A DNA stretch of 52,979 nucleotides from Lachnospira multipara LB2003 (GTDB lineage Bacteria > Bacillota > Clostridia > Lachnospirales > Lachnospiraceae), in NCBI RefSeq assembly GCF_000702205.1, contig NZ_JNKW01000013.1, positions 1 through 52,979 of the forward strand. Direction: 5' to 3'. Each line of letters opens with the position of its first letter. Position 1 is the stretch's first letter. Under the pieces are notes generated by a model. That model did no database searches and had not been told where the DNA came from. It was given only the letters and a program-made list of their open reading frames with translations. The position numbers were made by a program, and so were the translations under genes. Positions 32,020 through 39,039 of the stretch are shown here, in pieces.

Positions 32020-34173
32020 TTATTCGAAGATTTCTACTTCAAATAAAGGTTCTCCTGATTTAATTGCACCTGTTTTAAGAAGACGAACCTGCATTGTATC
32101 CTCATCCATATCTGAAACGATAACTGGTGATGCAATAGATGGAGCGTTGTTCTTAAGATAATCAAGATCAAGCTTCATAAGAGGCTCACCCTTCTTAACT
32201 TTCTGACCATCTTTAACTAACACTTCAAAGCCGTTACCGCCAAGTTTAACAGTATCAATACCTACATGGATAAGTAAGTTAATGTCATCTTCAGTTACAA
32301 AACCGATAGCATGCTTTGTATCGAATACAAATCCAATCTCACCATCAGCAGGAGCGTATACATATCCTTCCTTAGGTGTAACAACAGCGCCATCACCCAT
32401 CATTCTACCAGCAAAAGCTTCATCAGGAGCATTACCTAAATCATCTGCTTCACCATTCATTGGGCTATAGATTGTAACTGTCTTAATAGCTTTCTTAGAA
32501 TCGTTTGATTCTTTAGTTGTATTATTGTCTGTCTCTACAGGGTTACTACTAATATACTCCTCATTAGGAACTTTTTCTAGATAATCTTCTAAATTCGATT
32601 TAATAACAGTAACTCGTGGTCCATAAATAATCTGAACACCCTGACCGTTAGTAACAACACCTGAAGCACCTGTACTCTTAAGTAAAGCCTTGTTTACAAG
32701 TTCTGGCTTATTAACTGTACAACGAAGTCTTGTAGCGCAGCAGTCAACATCGGAGATGTTCTTCTTACCGCCAAGACCTTTCATAATCTGATCGCTTAAT
32801 TCATCAGCCGCAGATAAAGCATTAGCCTCACCAGCTTCGCCAGCCTGCTTTGCCTTATAATCAGCCTTTGTATAAAGCTTTGTTTCTTCTGAATCATCTT
32901 CTCTACCTGGAGTCTTTAAGTTTAACTTCTTAATAAGGAAGCTAAAGATAATATAGTAGAGTAAGAAGTAAATAATACCAACAGGAATGATTAATAACCA
33001 GCTTGTCTTTGCATTACCCTGAAGGATACCAAAGAGGAAGAGGTCAATAAATCCACCTGAGAATGTAAGTCCAACTGCGATGTTAAGCATATGTGCAATC
33101 ATGTAAGCTGAACCAGCTAAGATTACCTGAACACCGAAAAGTACTGGAGCTACGAAAAGGAATGAGAACTCGATAGGTTCTGTAATTCCTGTAAACATAG
33201 AAGCAAGAGCAGCTGAAAGTAAAAGACCACCAACAGCTTTCTTCTTCTCTGGTCTAGCTGTTCTATACATAGCAAGAGCAGCACCTGGAAGACCAAAGAT
33301 CATAAAGATAAACTCACCTGAGAAGTATCTTGTTGCATCTGCACTAAAGTGTGCGATATCTGCTGAGTGAGCAAGCTGAGCAAAGAAGATATTCTGTCCG
33401 CCCTGGTATAACTCACCAGCAACAGTTGCTGTACCACCAACAGCTGTCTGCCAGAAAGGCATATAGAATACGTGATGAAGACCAAATGGAATTAATGCAC
33501 GCTTAATTAAACCAAATATTAATGTTCCAACATAACCTGTACCTGTTACAAGTCCGCCTAATGCGTAGATACCATTCTGTACATAAGGCCAAACAAAGAA
33601 CATTACAATACCAACAACTGTATAAACTAATGTTGAAATGATTGGAACAAATCTAGAACCAGCAAAGAATGAAATTGCATTTGGAAGTTCAATCTTGTGG
33701 AATTTGTTGTGAAGTGCAGCTACACCTAAACCTACGATAATACCACCAAAAACACCCATCTGAAGAGTAGTAATACCACAAGCCTGTGTAATAGTACCTT
33801 CAAGAGCTTTAGTTTCATAGTTAGTAAGTGTAATCATAGCAGAAATTGCTGAGTTCATTACGAAGTAAGCAATTGTTGCAGCAAGAGCAGCAACTTCTTT
33901 TTCTTTTTTTGCCATACCGATTGCAACACCAATTGCGAATATTAATGGCAGATTGGCGAATATTGTATTGGCTACTTCGTTCATAACAGTAAGTAATCCG
34001 TTAAGGACAGTACCTTGTCCAAGAAGAGCCTCTAAGTGATAAGTTGCAATTGTAGTTTCATTTGTAAATGAGCTACCAAGTCCAAGTAATAGACCTGCTA
34101 CTGGTAGAACCGCGATTGGAAGCATAAAGCTTCGACCGATTCTCTGTAAAACACCAAAAATTTTACCTTTCAT
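32020..34173 (-). CDS. ptsG: PTS system glucose/GlcNAc-type EIICBA permease
   Basis: A 717-aa phosphotransferase permease that imports and phosphorylates a sugar. Order: EIIC membrane domain (about 1-430, beginning FGVLQRIGRSFMLPIAVLPV), EIIB (about 475-560, phospho-Cys in VDCCATRLRC), EIIA (about 590-712, TKHAIGF and phospho-His in LLIHVGIDTV). The EIIC start is typical of the glucose/GlcNAc/maltose group, so glucose is most likely but not proven. I chose ATG 34173 because AAGGAGG is 6 nt upstream; a longer reading to 34275 would start inside the untranslated leader. Promoter and leader terminator precede it. Confidence 0.85.
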   Translation of the reverse strand: MKGKIFGVLQRIGRSFMLPIAVLPVAGLLLGLGSSFTNETTIATYHLEALLGQGTVLNGLLTVMNEVANTIFANLPLIFAIGVAIGMAKKEKEVAALAATIAYFVMNSAISAMITLTNYETKALEGTITQACGITTLQMGVFGGIIVGLGVAALHNKFHKIELPNAISFFAGSRFVPIISTLVYTVVGIVMFFVWPYVQNGIYALGGLVTGTGYVGTLIFGLIKRALIPFGLHHVFYMPFWQTAVGGTATVAGELYQGGQNIFFAQLAHSADIAHFSADATRYFSGEFIFMIFGLPGAALAMYRTARPEKKKAVGGLLLSAALASMFTGITEPIEFSFLFVAPVLFGVQVILAGSAYMIAHMLNIAVGLTFSGGFIDLFLFGILQGNAKTSWLLIIPVGIIYFLLYYIIFSFLIKKLNLKTPGREDDSEETKLYTKADYKAKQAGEAGEANALSAADELSDQIMKGLGGKKNISDVDCCATRLRCTVNKPELVNKALLKSTGASGVVTNGQGVQIIYGPRVTVIKSNLEDYLEKVPNEEYISSNPVETDNNTTKESNDSKKAIKTVTIYSPMNGEADDLGNAPDEAFAGRMMGDGAVVTPKEGYVYAPADGEIGFVFDTKHAIGFVTEDDINLLIHVGIDTVKLGGNGFEVLVKDGQKVKKGEPLMKLDLDYLKNNAPSIASPVIVSDMDEDTMQVRLLKTGAIKSGEPLFEVEIFE

Positions 34174-34275
34174 GTAAACCTCCTTAAATTTAACAAATAC
34201 ATTTTGTATTTGATCTTGTGAGGTATATGCTGTTGTAATGTTTTTGGGGGTTACACAAATACGAGAAATAAGCAT

Positions 34276-34325
34276 AAAAAAACATTAACAGACAATACAC
34301 CTCCGGTGTTATTGTACAGTTAATG
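34276..34325 (-). terminator. leader terminator, target of PTS antitermination
   Basis: On the minus strand, CATTAAC/GTTAATG forms the outer helix (34325-34319 with 34289-34283) and ACAAT-A-ACACC/GGTGT-ATTGT the inner helix with a GGA loop, followed by seven T (34282-34276). It lies 100 nt before ptsG. An antiterminator hairpin recognised by the BglG-type protein should overlap its 5' half; I could not place a consensus RAT sequence. Confidence 0.8.
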
Positions 34326-34359
34326 CCTACTTAAAGTTACATACTGAATCGATATCAAT

Positions 34360-34388
34360 AAAATACCATAAATTAGCACTTATGTCAA
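34360..34388 (-). promoter_or_regulatory. promoter of the PTS operon
   Basis: Minus strand -35 TTGACA (34388-34383), 17-bp spacer, -10 TATTTT (34365-34360) with an upstream TGG. The predicted leader is about 180 nt. Confidence 0.7.
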
Positions 34389-34404
34389 ATTAATTTTATA
34401 TTTT

Positions 34405-34413
34405 TGGTATAAT
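34405..34413 (+). promoter_or_regulatory. extended -10 promoter of the AEC transporter gene
   Basis: TGGTATAAT (34405-34413) is a perfect extended -10. The -35 region at 17 bp (TCAAAT) is poor and overlaps the -35 of the divergent PTS promoter. Confidence 0.55.
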
Positions 34414-34505
34414 AAAATTAATAAATCCTGCTGTTTTTCTATTGCTGTAAAGGGCTTTAGTGTGCTAAAATCTAGTGGTGTTTTTTGTAAAGAAAGGGAA
34501 AAATA

Positions 34506-35429
34506 ATGGATTTAGCGTTAATAACATTTCAGCAAGTGTTTATACTTTTTATATTGATTTTTATAGGTATAATCTGTCGTAAATTAAATATTATTAAACC
34601 GGAGGGTAAGCAGTGGTTTTCAAATCTTCTACTATATATTATTGTACCTTGTATGGTGGTTGATTCATATATGCAGGATCTTAATCCTGAGATTTTACCT
34701 AATTTGTTAAAGACAATAATTCTTAGTGCAATCGTACTTACATTAAGTGTAATAATTGCCTTTTTGATTACATTTAAGTATCCATCTAAGGATAGAAGAG
34801 TAATGCAATTTGCTATAGGATTTTCTAATTGTGCTTACATGGGATTCCCACTTATTACTGCAATGTTTGGAGCAGAAGGACTTTTATATGCCAGCGTTTT
34901 TGTGACAATGTTTAATTTGTATTTATGGACTGTTGGCATTGGTATAATGAGTAGAGAAGTAAGTGGCAAGGCAATTGCTATGAGCATATTAAAAACACCT
35001 GTATTATATGCAGTAATAATAGGTTTATTCTTCTATTTAACACAGATAAAATTACCAATTGTTATTACTCAGCCACTAGGTCAGGTTGGGGATATGAATA
35101 CTCCACTTTCTATGATAATAACAGGTATGTTAATTGCAGATAGTGATATAATTAGAATCCTTAAAAATAAGGACATTTATTTTACTATTCTTTTTAGAAT
35201 GTTAATAATACCTACTATTTGTTTCGTGATTGTTAAAATTACGGGAATAACAGGAATAGTTGCTAATGTATGTATTATTCTTATTTCATGTCCGACAGCT
35301 GCTATAACATCAGCATTTAGTGTAAATTATGGACATAACGAAGAATATGCATCTGGTGCAGTAGTAATGACAACATTGATTAGTATTGTAACTTTGCCTA
35401 TTATTGCATATTTACTTACAATTTTATAA
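34506..35429 (+). CDS. AEC (auxin efflux carrier) family transporter
   Basis: A 307-aa integral membrane protein with eight to ten hydrophobic segments in two halves. Seen: LYIIVPCMVVDSYMQ, then FSNCAYMGFPLITAMFG (the N-C-x(2)-G-x-P region of AEC carriers), and SCPTAAITSAFSVNYGHNEEYAS in the second half. Members export malate, other organic acids or amino acids; the substrate here cannot be assigned. The site AAAGGG is about 6 nt before ATG 34506. It is divergent from the PTS operon, and a terminator follows, so it is monocistronic. Confidence 0.87.
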   Translation: MDLALITFQQVFILFILIFIGIICRKLNIIKPEGKQWFSNLLLYIIVPCMVVDSYMQDLNPEILPNLLKTIILSAIVLTLSVIIAFLITFKYPSKDRRVMQFAIGFSNCAYMGFPLITAMFGAEGLLYASVFVTMFNLYLWTVGIGIMSREVSGKAIAMSILKTPVLYAVIIGLFFYLTQIKLPIVITQPLGQVGDMNTPLSMIITGMLIADSDIIRILKNKDIYFTILFRMLIIPTICFVIVKITGITGIVANVCIILISCPTAAITSAFSVNYGHNEEYASGAVVMTTLISIVTLPIIAYLLTIL

Positions 35430-35435
35430 AGCAAT

Positions 35436-35475
35436 AATAAAAGCCAGGGATTGAATTAAATCCTTGGCTTTTATT
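35436..35475 (+). terminator. terminator of the AEC transporter gene
   Basis: A 17-bp stem (AATAAAAGCCAGGGATT with AATCCTTGGCTTTTATT, one G-T pair) with a 6-nt loop. The A/T-rich base provides the T run on both strands. Confidence 0.88.
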
Positions 35476-35533
35476 AGTTTGGGTTTTATGTTTTGTATGG
35501 ATGACAAGTATAATACTTGTACAAAGCAATATA

Positions 35534-35701
35534 TTAGAAAAGGCTATATGAACTGTATATGTCTGAACATTCATTATTCATTTTCTTGATAAGTTCTTCC
35601 ATGCTAGATGCGCTAAGTACCTTTTTGTTATCTAAGTAAGCACAATAGCTTAATCCGCTTGAAATTCTTTCAACTCTTAATGTAAGTTCTTTACCATTCA
35701 T
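35534..35701 (-). CDS. 55-residue small protein, unknown function
   Basis: A small gene below the usual length cut-off. The predicted protein begins MNGKELTLRVERISSG, continues with LSYCAYLDNKKVLS and ends with a polar helix (SSMEELIKKMNNECSDIYSS). Support: a perfect AGGAGG 9 nt before the ATG and a full promoter upstream on the same strand. It contains two cysteines and no membrane segment. The beta-strand then helix layout is reminiscent of small cytoplasmic regulators, but I do not recognise a family. It lies between the AEC terminator and the divergent GGDEF gene. Confidence 0.78.
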   Translation of the reverse strand: MNGKELTLRVERISSGLSYCAYLDNKKVLSASSMEELIKKMNNECSDIYSSYSLF

Positions 35702-35747
35702 TTTTTACAACCTCCTATGAAAACTAACTTTCTCTCAACAGTTTCTT

Positions 35748-35776
35748 ATTCTATCATTTATATTCCAAAAGTGCAA
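35748..35776 (-). promoter_or_regulatory. promoter of the 55-residue protein gene
   Basis: Minus strand -35 TTGCAC (35776-35771), 17-bp spacer, -10 TAGAAT (35753-35748). The predicted start is about 40 nt before the ATG. Confidence 0.75.
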
Positions 35777-35855
35777 TACAATACCCTATGTTTTATAGAA
35801 AATTTATAAAACTGTTACTAAAGTACTAGATAAAAAATAGAGTGTGGCACAAAAG

Positions 35856-35885
35856 TTGATAGTTAACGTATTAATATGATACAAT
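35856..35885 (+). promoter_or_regulatory. promoter of the GGDEF-PAS gene
   Basis: -35 TTGATA (35856-35861), 18-bp spacer, extended -10 TGATACAAT (35877-35885). Confidence 0.7.
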
Positions 35886-35927
35886 AAATATATATTTGAG
35901 ATCGTAAATTTAATTAGGAGGCACACT

Positions 35928-36869
35928 ATGGGATATGATGAAAAGGATGAATTTTATCTTCTTGCAGAGGAAGATGCAATAACAGGTCTTCTAAATAGAA
36001 GGGGTGGAGAAGAAGAGATTAATGATTATATTGCTGAGCATCCAGATGAAAAATGTGCTTTTATTATTTTTGAATGTGACAAGTTTAAGAAGGTAAAGGA
36101 TACATTTGGTCATAGAGTTAGTGATAAGATCATTACAGAAAGTGCTGATGAAATAAGTCGCTTCTTTTTAGATAAGGGTATTGTAGCTAGAATGGATAGT
36201 GATGAATTTGTTGTATTTTACATAAATACATCAATAGAAGAAGTTAAGAAAAAATTAGATAGTTTTATTGATGAACAAAAGCCGGCACGAATGATAAATG
36301 GAAAAATGATACCATTTACTTTTTCAGCTGGTGTAGCAATGTATCCAGAACATGGAAAGAATTTTGAAGAGCTGCTTGATAAGGTAGATATTGCATTATA
36401 TGATGCAAAATATCGTGGTAGATCTAGATATACAATATATAGAAATGGATTCGTTAATGCTCATCAGAATCAATTGATGTTTGGCTTAGAGGAGTTTTCA
36501 AAAAGTTTACCTGGTGGATTCTTTGTATATGAGGCCGTGGGGGATGAAAAAATTCTGTATGCGAATGATTCTATGGTTGATCTCTTTAAATGTGATGATA
36601 TGAATGATTTTAGAAACTTTGTTGGAAATTCTTTTAAGGGAATAGTTCATCCGGATGAGTATGAAAGAGTGCTAAAAACAATTAATGAGCAGCAATTTGC
36701 GACTAAGGATAATAATAAAAATCTTGATTACATAAGATATAAGATAAAATGCAAAGATGGAACGGAAAGACTGGTTGATGATTTTGGACATTTAGTTAAT
36801 GATCCGACTTATGGAATGATTTACTATGTGTTCTTACTTGATGTTGATGAACACATAGTAAATAGATAA
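35928..36869 (+). CDS. degenerate GGDEF domain protein with C-terminal PAS domain
   Basis: A 313-aa cytoplasmic signalling protein. The N-terminal GGDEF-fold domain (about residues 10-165: DAITGLLNRRGGEEEI, FIIFECDKFKKVKDTFGH, YPEHGKNFEELLDKVDIALYDAK) carries DSDEF at residues 90-94 in place of GGDEF. Both glycines that hold GTP are lost, so cyclase activity is doubtful; it may bind nucleotide as a sensor. A PAS-like domain follows (about 185-313: GGFFVYEAVGDEKILYANDS, RYKIKCKDGTERLVDDFGH), the reverse of the usual PAS-then-GGDEF order. GGAGG is 7 nt before ATG 35928. It ends 1 bp from the convergent yolD gene, with its terminator inside yolD. Confidence 0.83.
   Translation: MGYDEKDEFYLLAEEDAITGLLNRRGGEEEINDYIAEHPDEKCAFIIFECDKFKKVKDTFGHRVSDKIITESADEISRFFLDKGIVARMDSDEFVVFYINTSIEEVKKKLDSFIDEQKPARMINGKMIPFTFSAGVAMYPEHGKNFEELLDKVDIALYDAKYRGRSRYTIYRNGFVNAHQNQLMFGLEEFSKSLPGGFFVYEAVGDEKILYANDSMVDLFKCDDMNDFRNFVGNSFKGIVHPDEYERVLKTINEQQFATKDNNKNLDYIRYKIKCKDGTERLVDDFGHLVNDPTYGMIYYVFLLDVDEHIVNR
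36819..36863. repeat. 15-bp perfect inverted repeat at the end of the GGDEF gene
   Basis: ATTTACTATGTGTTC (36819-36833) and GAACACATAGTAAAT (36849-36863) are perfect complements with a 15-nt loop, inside the last 50 bases of the gene. It lies just beyond the yolD stop on the other strand, with no T run on either side. Confidence 0.85.
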
Positions 36870-36870
36870 A

Positions 36871-37293
36871 TTAATCGTCTATGCTTATATTACGTATTGT
36901 ATCAAAATCAATAGTATCACCTGATTTCATAATAATAAGTCGATGAATAGTGTCGATTCTTTTTATAAAGCCATTTATAGGGAGGTATTTACCTCCCTCT
37001 TTTTTATCGTCAAAGACAAATCTTGTAATGGTTACAGGTACAATGGAAAAGTCGTTTAATCCAAGAAGGTGATTTATAGTCATGTCCAATTTATACAAAT
37101 CTTCAGAATTTAATTCTTTAAAAGAATCTGTTAATCTAGCAGATTCATTAACTTGCTCGTTGTAACCTGTTAGGGCAGCAAAGGGTGAAAATTGAGCAGC
37201 TCTTGCTTGCATCGACATATGTGGATGGCTTTGTGATGATGGGTGAGGTAGGTTAATAATATCATCGTATTTGTTGGTTTCATTAAATGTCAT
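36871..37293 (-). CDS. YolD-like family protein
   Basis: A 140-aa protein of the YolD-like family, which regularly accompanies Y-family DNA polymerases in Firmicutes. Seen: MQARAAQFSPFAALTGYNEQ (about residues 28-47), the family's most conserved stretch, and a small beta-rich C-terminal half. Its start overlaps the polymerase stop by 4 nt (ATGA), and GGAGG sits inside the polymerase 3' end, so it is coupled to and co-induced with the polymerase. It may act as an accessory or regulator of that polymerase; the mechanism is unknown. A plus-strand terminator is embedded in its coding sequence. Confidence 0.82.
   Translation of the reverse strand: MTFNETNKYDDIINLPHPSSQSHPHMSMQARAAQFSPFAALTGYNEQVNESARLTDSFKELNSEDLYKLDMTINHLLGLNDFSIVPVTITRFVFDDKKEGGKYLPINGFIKRIDTIHRLIIMKSGDTIDFDTIRNISIDD
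36979..37005 (+). terminator. GGDEF gene terminator embedded in yolD
   Basis: AGGGAGGT-ATTT-ACCTCCCT (36979-36998), then CT and a T run to 37005. It is a strong canonical terminator for plus-strand transcription, 110 bp beyond the GGDEF stop codon and wholly inside the yolD reading frame, where it encodes KKEGGKYLPIN on the opposite strand. Confidence 0.85.
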
Positions 37294-38810
37294 GCTTTGT
37301 GACCTCCAATCTGTCTATTTCTATCCATTGCAGTAGCACCTTCTTGTAAACTTGTTCCTTTAACAATAGCGTTCTTTCCAAATTTTTTCTTTATATCAAG
37401 CATAGCGTGTTGAATAGATTTTTCTTTTGCTAGAGCTTCGTTTTTAGCTTTGTTTTGCTTTTCTAGTTCGTCATAGTCTGTAAATAAATCCATTTGTCCA
37501 AGCAATGGCGAATTAGAAGAAACCTTATCTTCAGCTATAACGTGGTTAGCACATATGGTGATTCTTCTTATTAATAATGTAGGATTTACTATTTTTTCAT
37601 AAAGTTTATCTACGCAAGATAAAATGTATTTACTAGAAGATGAATATTCCGAAAGATTAGTGGTGCCATGTGCGTGCTCAGGTATATATCTTCCATATCT
37701 GTCCATTTTAATGCTACCTTTATAGTTTTGTAGTCTAGTAGGGTCCTTAATATTATCTATGTCATAACCTATGGTTAATACGATTTGATCTGTCATAAGC
37801 TTTTTATCTACTAAATCTAGTACAAGGGCATCTGTCATTTCGGCAACAATAATACGCGCTTTATCAAATTCATAGGGACAATGAAGAACTTGACCTTGGC
37901 TAAGACTGTTAGTAGTGGGCCTATAGGATTTGATATCAGCAATTGAAACAGGTTCCCATCCCCATGCATGATCAATTAGTAGTTCAGCATTAATACCAAA
38001 AAATTCATATAGTAAATCTTCATTATAATATTCGTTTTTATTACCAATAGAACATCGCGCTATGTCTCCCATTGTCATAAGACCATGAGCTTCAAGCTTC
38101 TTGGCATAGCCTTGACCAACTCTCCAAAAATCTGTAAGTGGTCTATGATTCCAAAGATATTTGCGATAACTGTATTCGTCTAATTCTGCAATTCTTACAC
38201 CATCTTCATTAGCGGGCATATGTTTAGCAACAATATCCATTGCAACTTTACAAAGATAAAGATTAGTTCCTATACCGGCAGTGGCAGTTATGCCTGTTTC
38301 GTTAAGAATATCTTTAATCATATGAAGAGCTAATTCTTTAGGAGACATCTTATAAGTATTAAGATAATGTGTCGCATCAATGAATACTTCATCTACAGAA
38401 TAAACATGTATATCTTCAGGAGCTATATATTTAAGATAGATTTCATATATTTTAGTTGAATAGTCCATGTATAATTGCATCCTTGGAATTGCACATATAA
38501 AGTCAACCTCAACGTCATTTTTTAAGCATTGATTAGATGAATATGATTTAGATGTGAATTCCTTATTAGGAAGAAGTGCTCTTTTGGCATTATTGATTTC
38601 ATCAACCTTAGAAATAACCTCAAATAGTCTAGCTCTTCCGGGAATACTAAAGGCTTTAAGAGAAGGAGTAACAGCTAAACATATAGTTTTATGAGTTCTT
38701 GATTGATCAGCAACAACAAGATTAGTTGTAAGTGGATCAAGTCCACGTTCTACACATTCAACTGAAGCGTAGAATGATTTTAAATCAATGGCTATAAAAC
38801 AATTTTTCAT
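37290..38810 (-). CDS. Y-family DNA polymerase (UmuC/DinB type)
   Basis: A 506-aa translesion polymerase with palm, finger, little-finger and extended C-terminal parts. Seen: FIAIDLKSFYASVECVERGL at the N-terminus (first catalytic Asp9), CLAVTPSLKAF, YSVDEVFID (catalytic Asp-Glu), a TATAGIGTNLYLCKVA segment, and WRVGQGYAKKLEAHG (helix-hairpin-helix). It is longer than DinB (about 350-400 aa) and resembles the UmuC-like YqjW/UvrX group. I chose ATG 38810 with AGGAGG 7 nt upstream. A LexA box overlaps its promoter, so it should be induced by DNA damage. It is followed by yolD in one operon. Confidence 0.9.
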   Translation of the reverse strand: MKNCFIAIDLKSFYASVECVERGLDPLTTNLVVADQSRTHKTICLAVTPSLKAFSIPGRARLFEVISKVDEINNAKRALLPNKEFTSKSYSSNQCLKNDVEVDFICAIPRMQLYMDYSTKIYEIYLKYIAPEDIHVYSVDEVFIDATHYLNTYKMSPKELALHMIKDILNETGITATAGIGTNLYLCKVAMDIVAKHMPANEDGVRIAELDEYSYRKYLWNHRPLTDFWRVGQGYAKKLEAHGLMTMGDIARCSIGNKNEYYNEDLLYEFFGINAELLIDHAWGWEPVSIADIKSYRPTTNSLSQGQVLHCPYEFDKARIIVAEMTDALVLDLVDKKLMTDQIVLTIGYDIDNIKDPTRLQNYKGSIKMDRYGRYIPEHAHGTTNLSEYSSSSKYILSCVDKLYEKIVNPTLLIRRITICANHVIAEDKVSSNSPLLGQMDLFTDYDELEKQNKAKNEALAKEKSIQHAMLDIKKKFGKNAIVKGTSLQEGATAMDRNRQIGGHKA

Positions 38811-38833
38811 AATAAACCTCCTACTTATAATTA

Positions 38834-38863
38834 AATATAGCACAAAAAAGAACAAGTGTTCAA
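38834..38863 (-). promoter_or_regulatory. promoter and LexA (SOS) box of the polymerase operon
   Basis: Minus strand -35 TTGAAC (38863-38858), 18-bp spacer, -10 TATATT (38839-38834). GAACAAGTGTTC (38850-38861) matches the Bacillus/Clostridium LexA consensus GAACNNNNGTTC and overlaps the -35. Confidence 0.85.
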
Positions 38864-38870
38864 GGAACTG

Positions 38871-38886
38871 TTAGAAATATTTCTAA
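38871..38886. repeat. 16-bp perfect palindrome
   Basis: TTAGAAATATTTCTAA, a perfect palindrome between the polymerase and glycogen phosphorylase promoters, 14 bp before the glgP -35. It could be an operator for either gene. Confidence 0.55.
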
Positions 38887-38899
38887 AATATAGAAAAAT

Positions 38900-38928
38900 T
38901 TGCAATAATAGCTATGATTTAGTATAAT
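38900..38928 (+). promoter_or_regulatory. glgP promoter
   Basis: -35 TTGCAA (38900-38905), 17-bp spacer, perfect -10 TATAAT (38923-38928). Confidence 0.82.
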
Positions 38929-38934
38929 ACTTTT

Positions 38935-39030
38935 AGGATTTTACGGAAATGAAGTGTTGTCCCAGGGATGATAAAGCTAAAAATAGCTTAGGAATTAACA
39001 AGAGGGGATGGGATATACGCTAGTTGGAAT
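38935..39030 (+). promoter_or_regulatory. glgP leader, possibly structured
   Basis: A leader of about 105 nt. AAGCTA-AAAA-TAGCTT (38974-38989) is a clear hairpin, and TCCCA (38960-38964) can close around it with TGGGA (39009-39013). It matches no riboswitch class I know, and there is no terminator in it. Confidence 0.35.
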
Positions 39031-39039
39031 GGAGGAGTT

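Noticed and set aside
34174-34275. Longer start for the PTS permease
   Set aside because: The added residues come from the leader, just downstream of its terminator. ATG 34173 has AAGGAGG at good spacing and the typical EIIC N-terminus.
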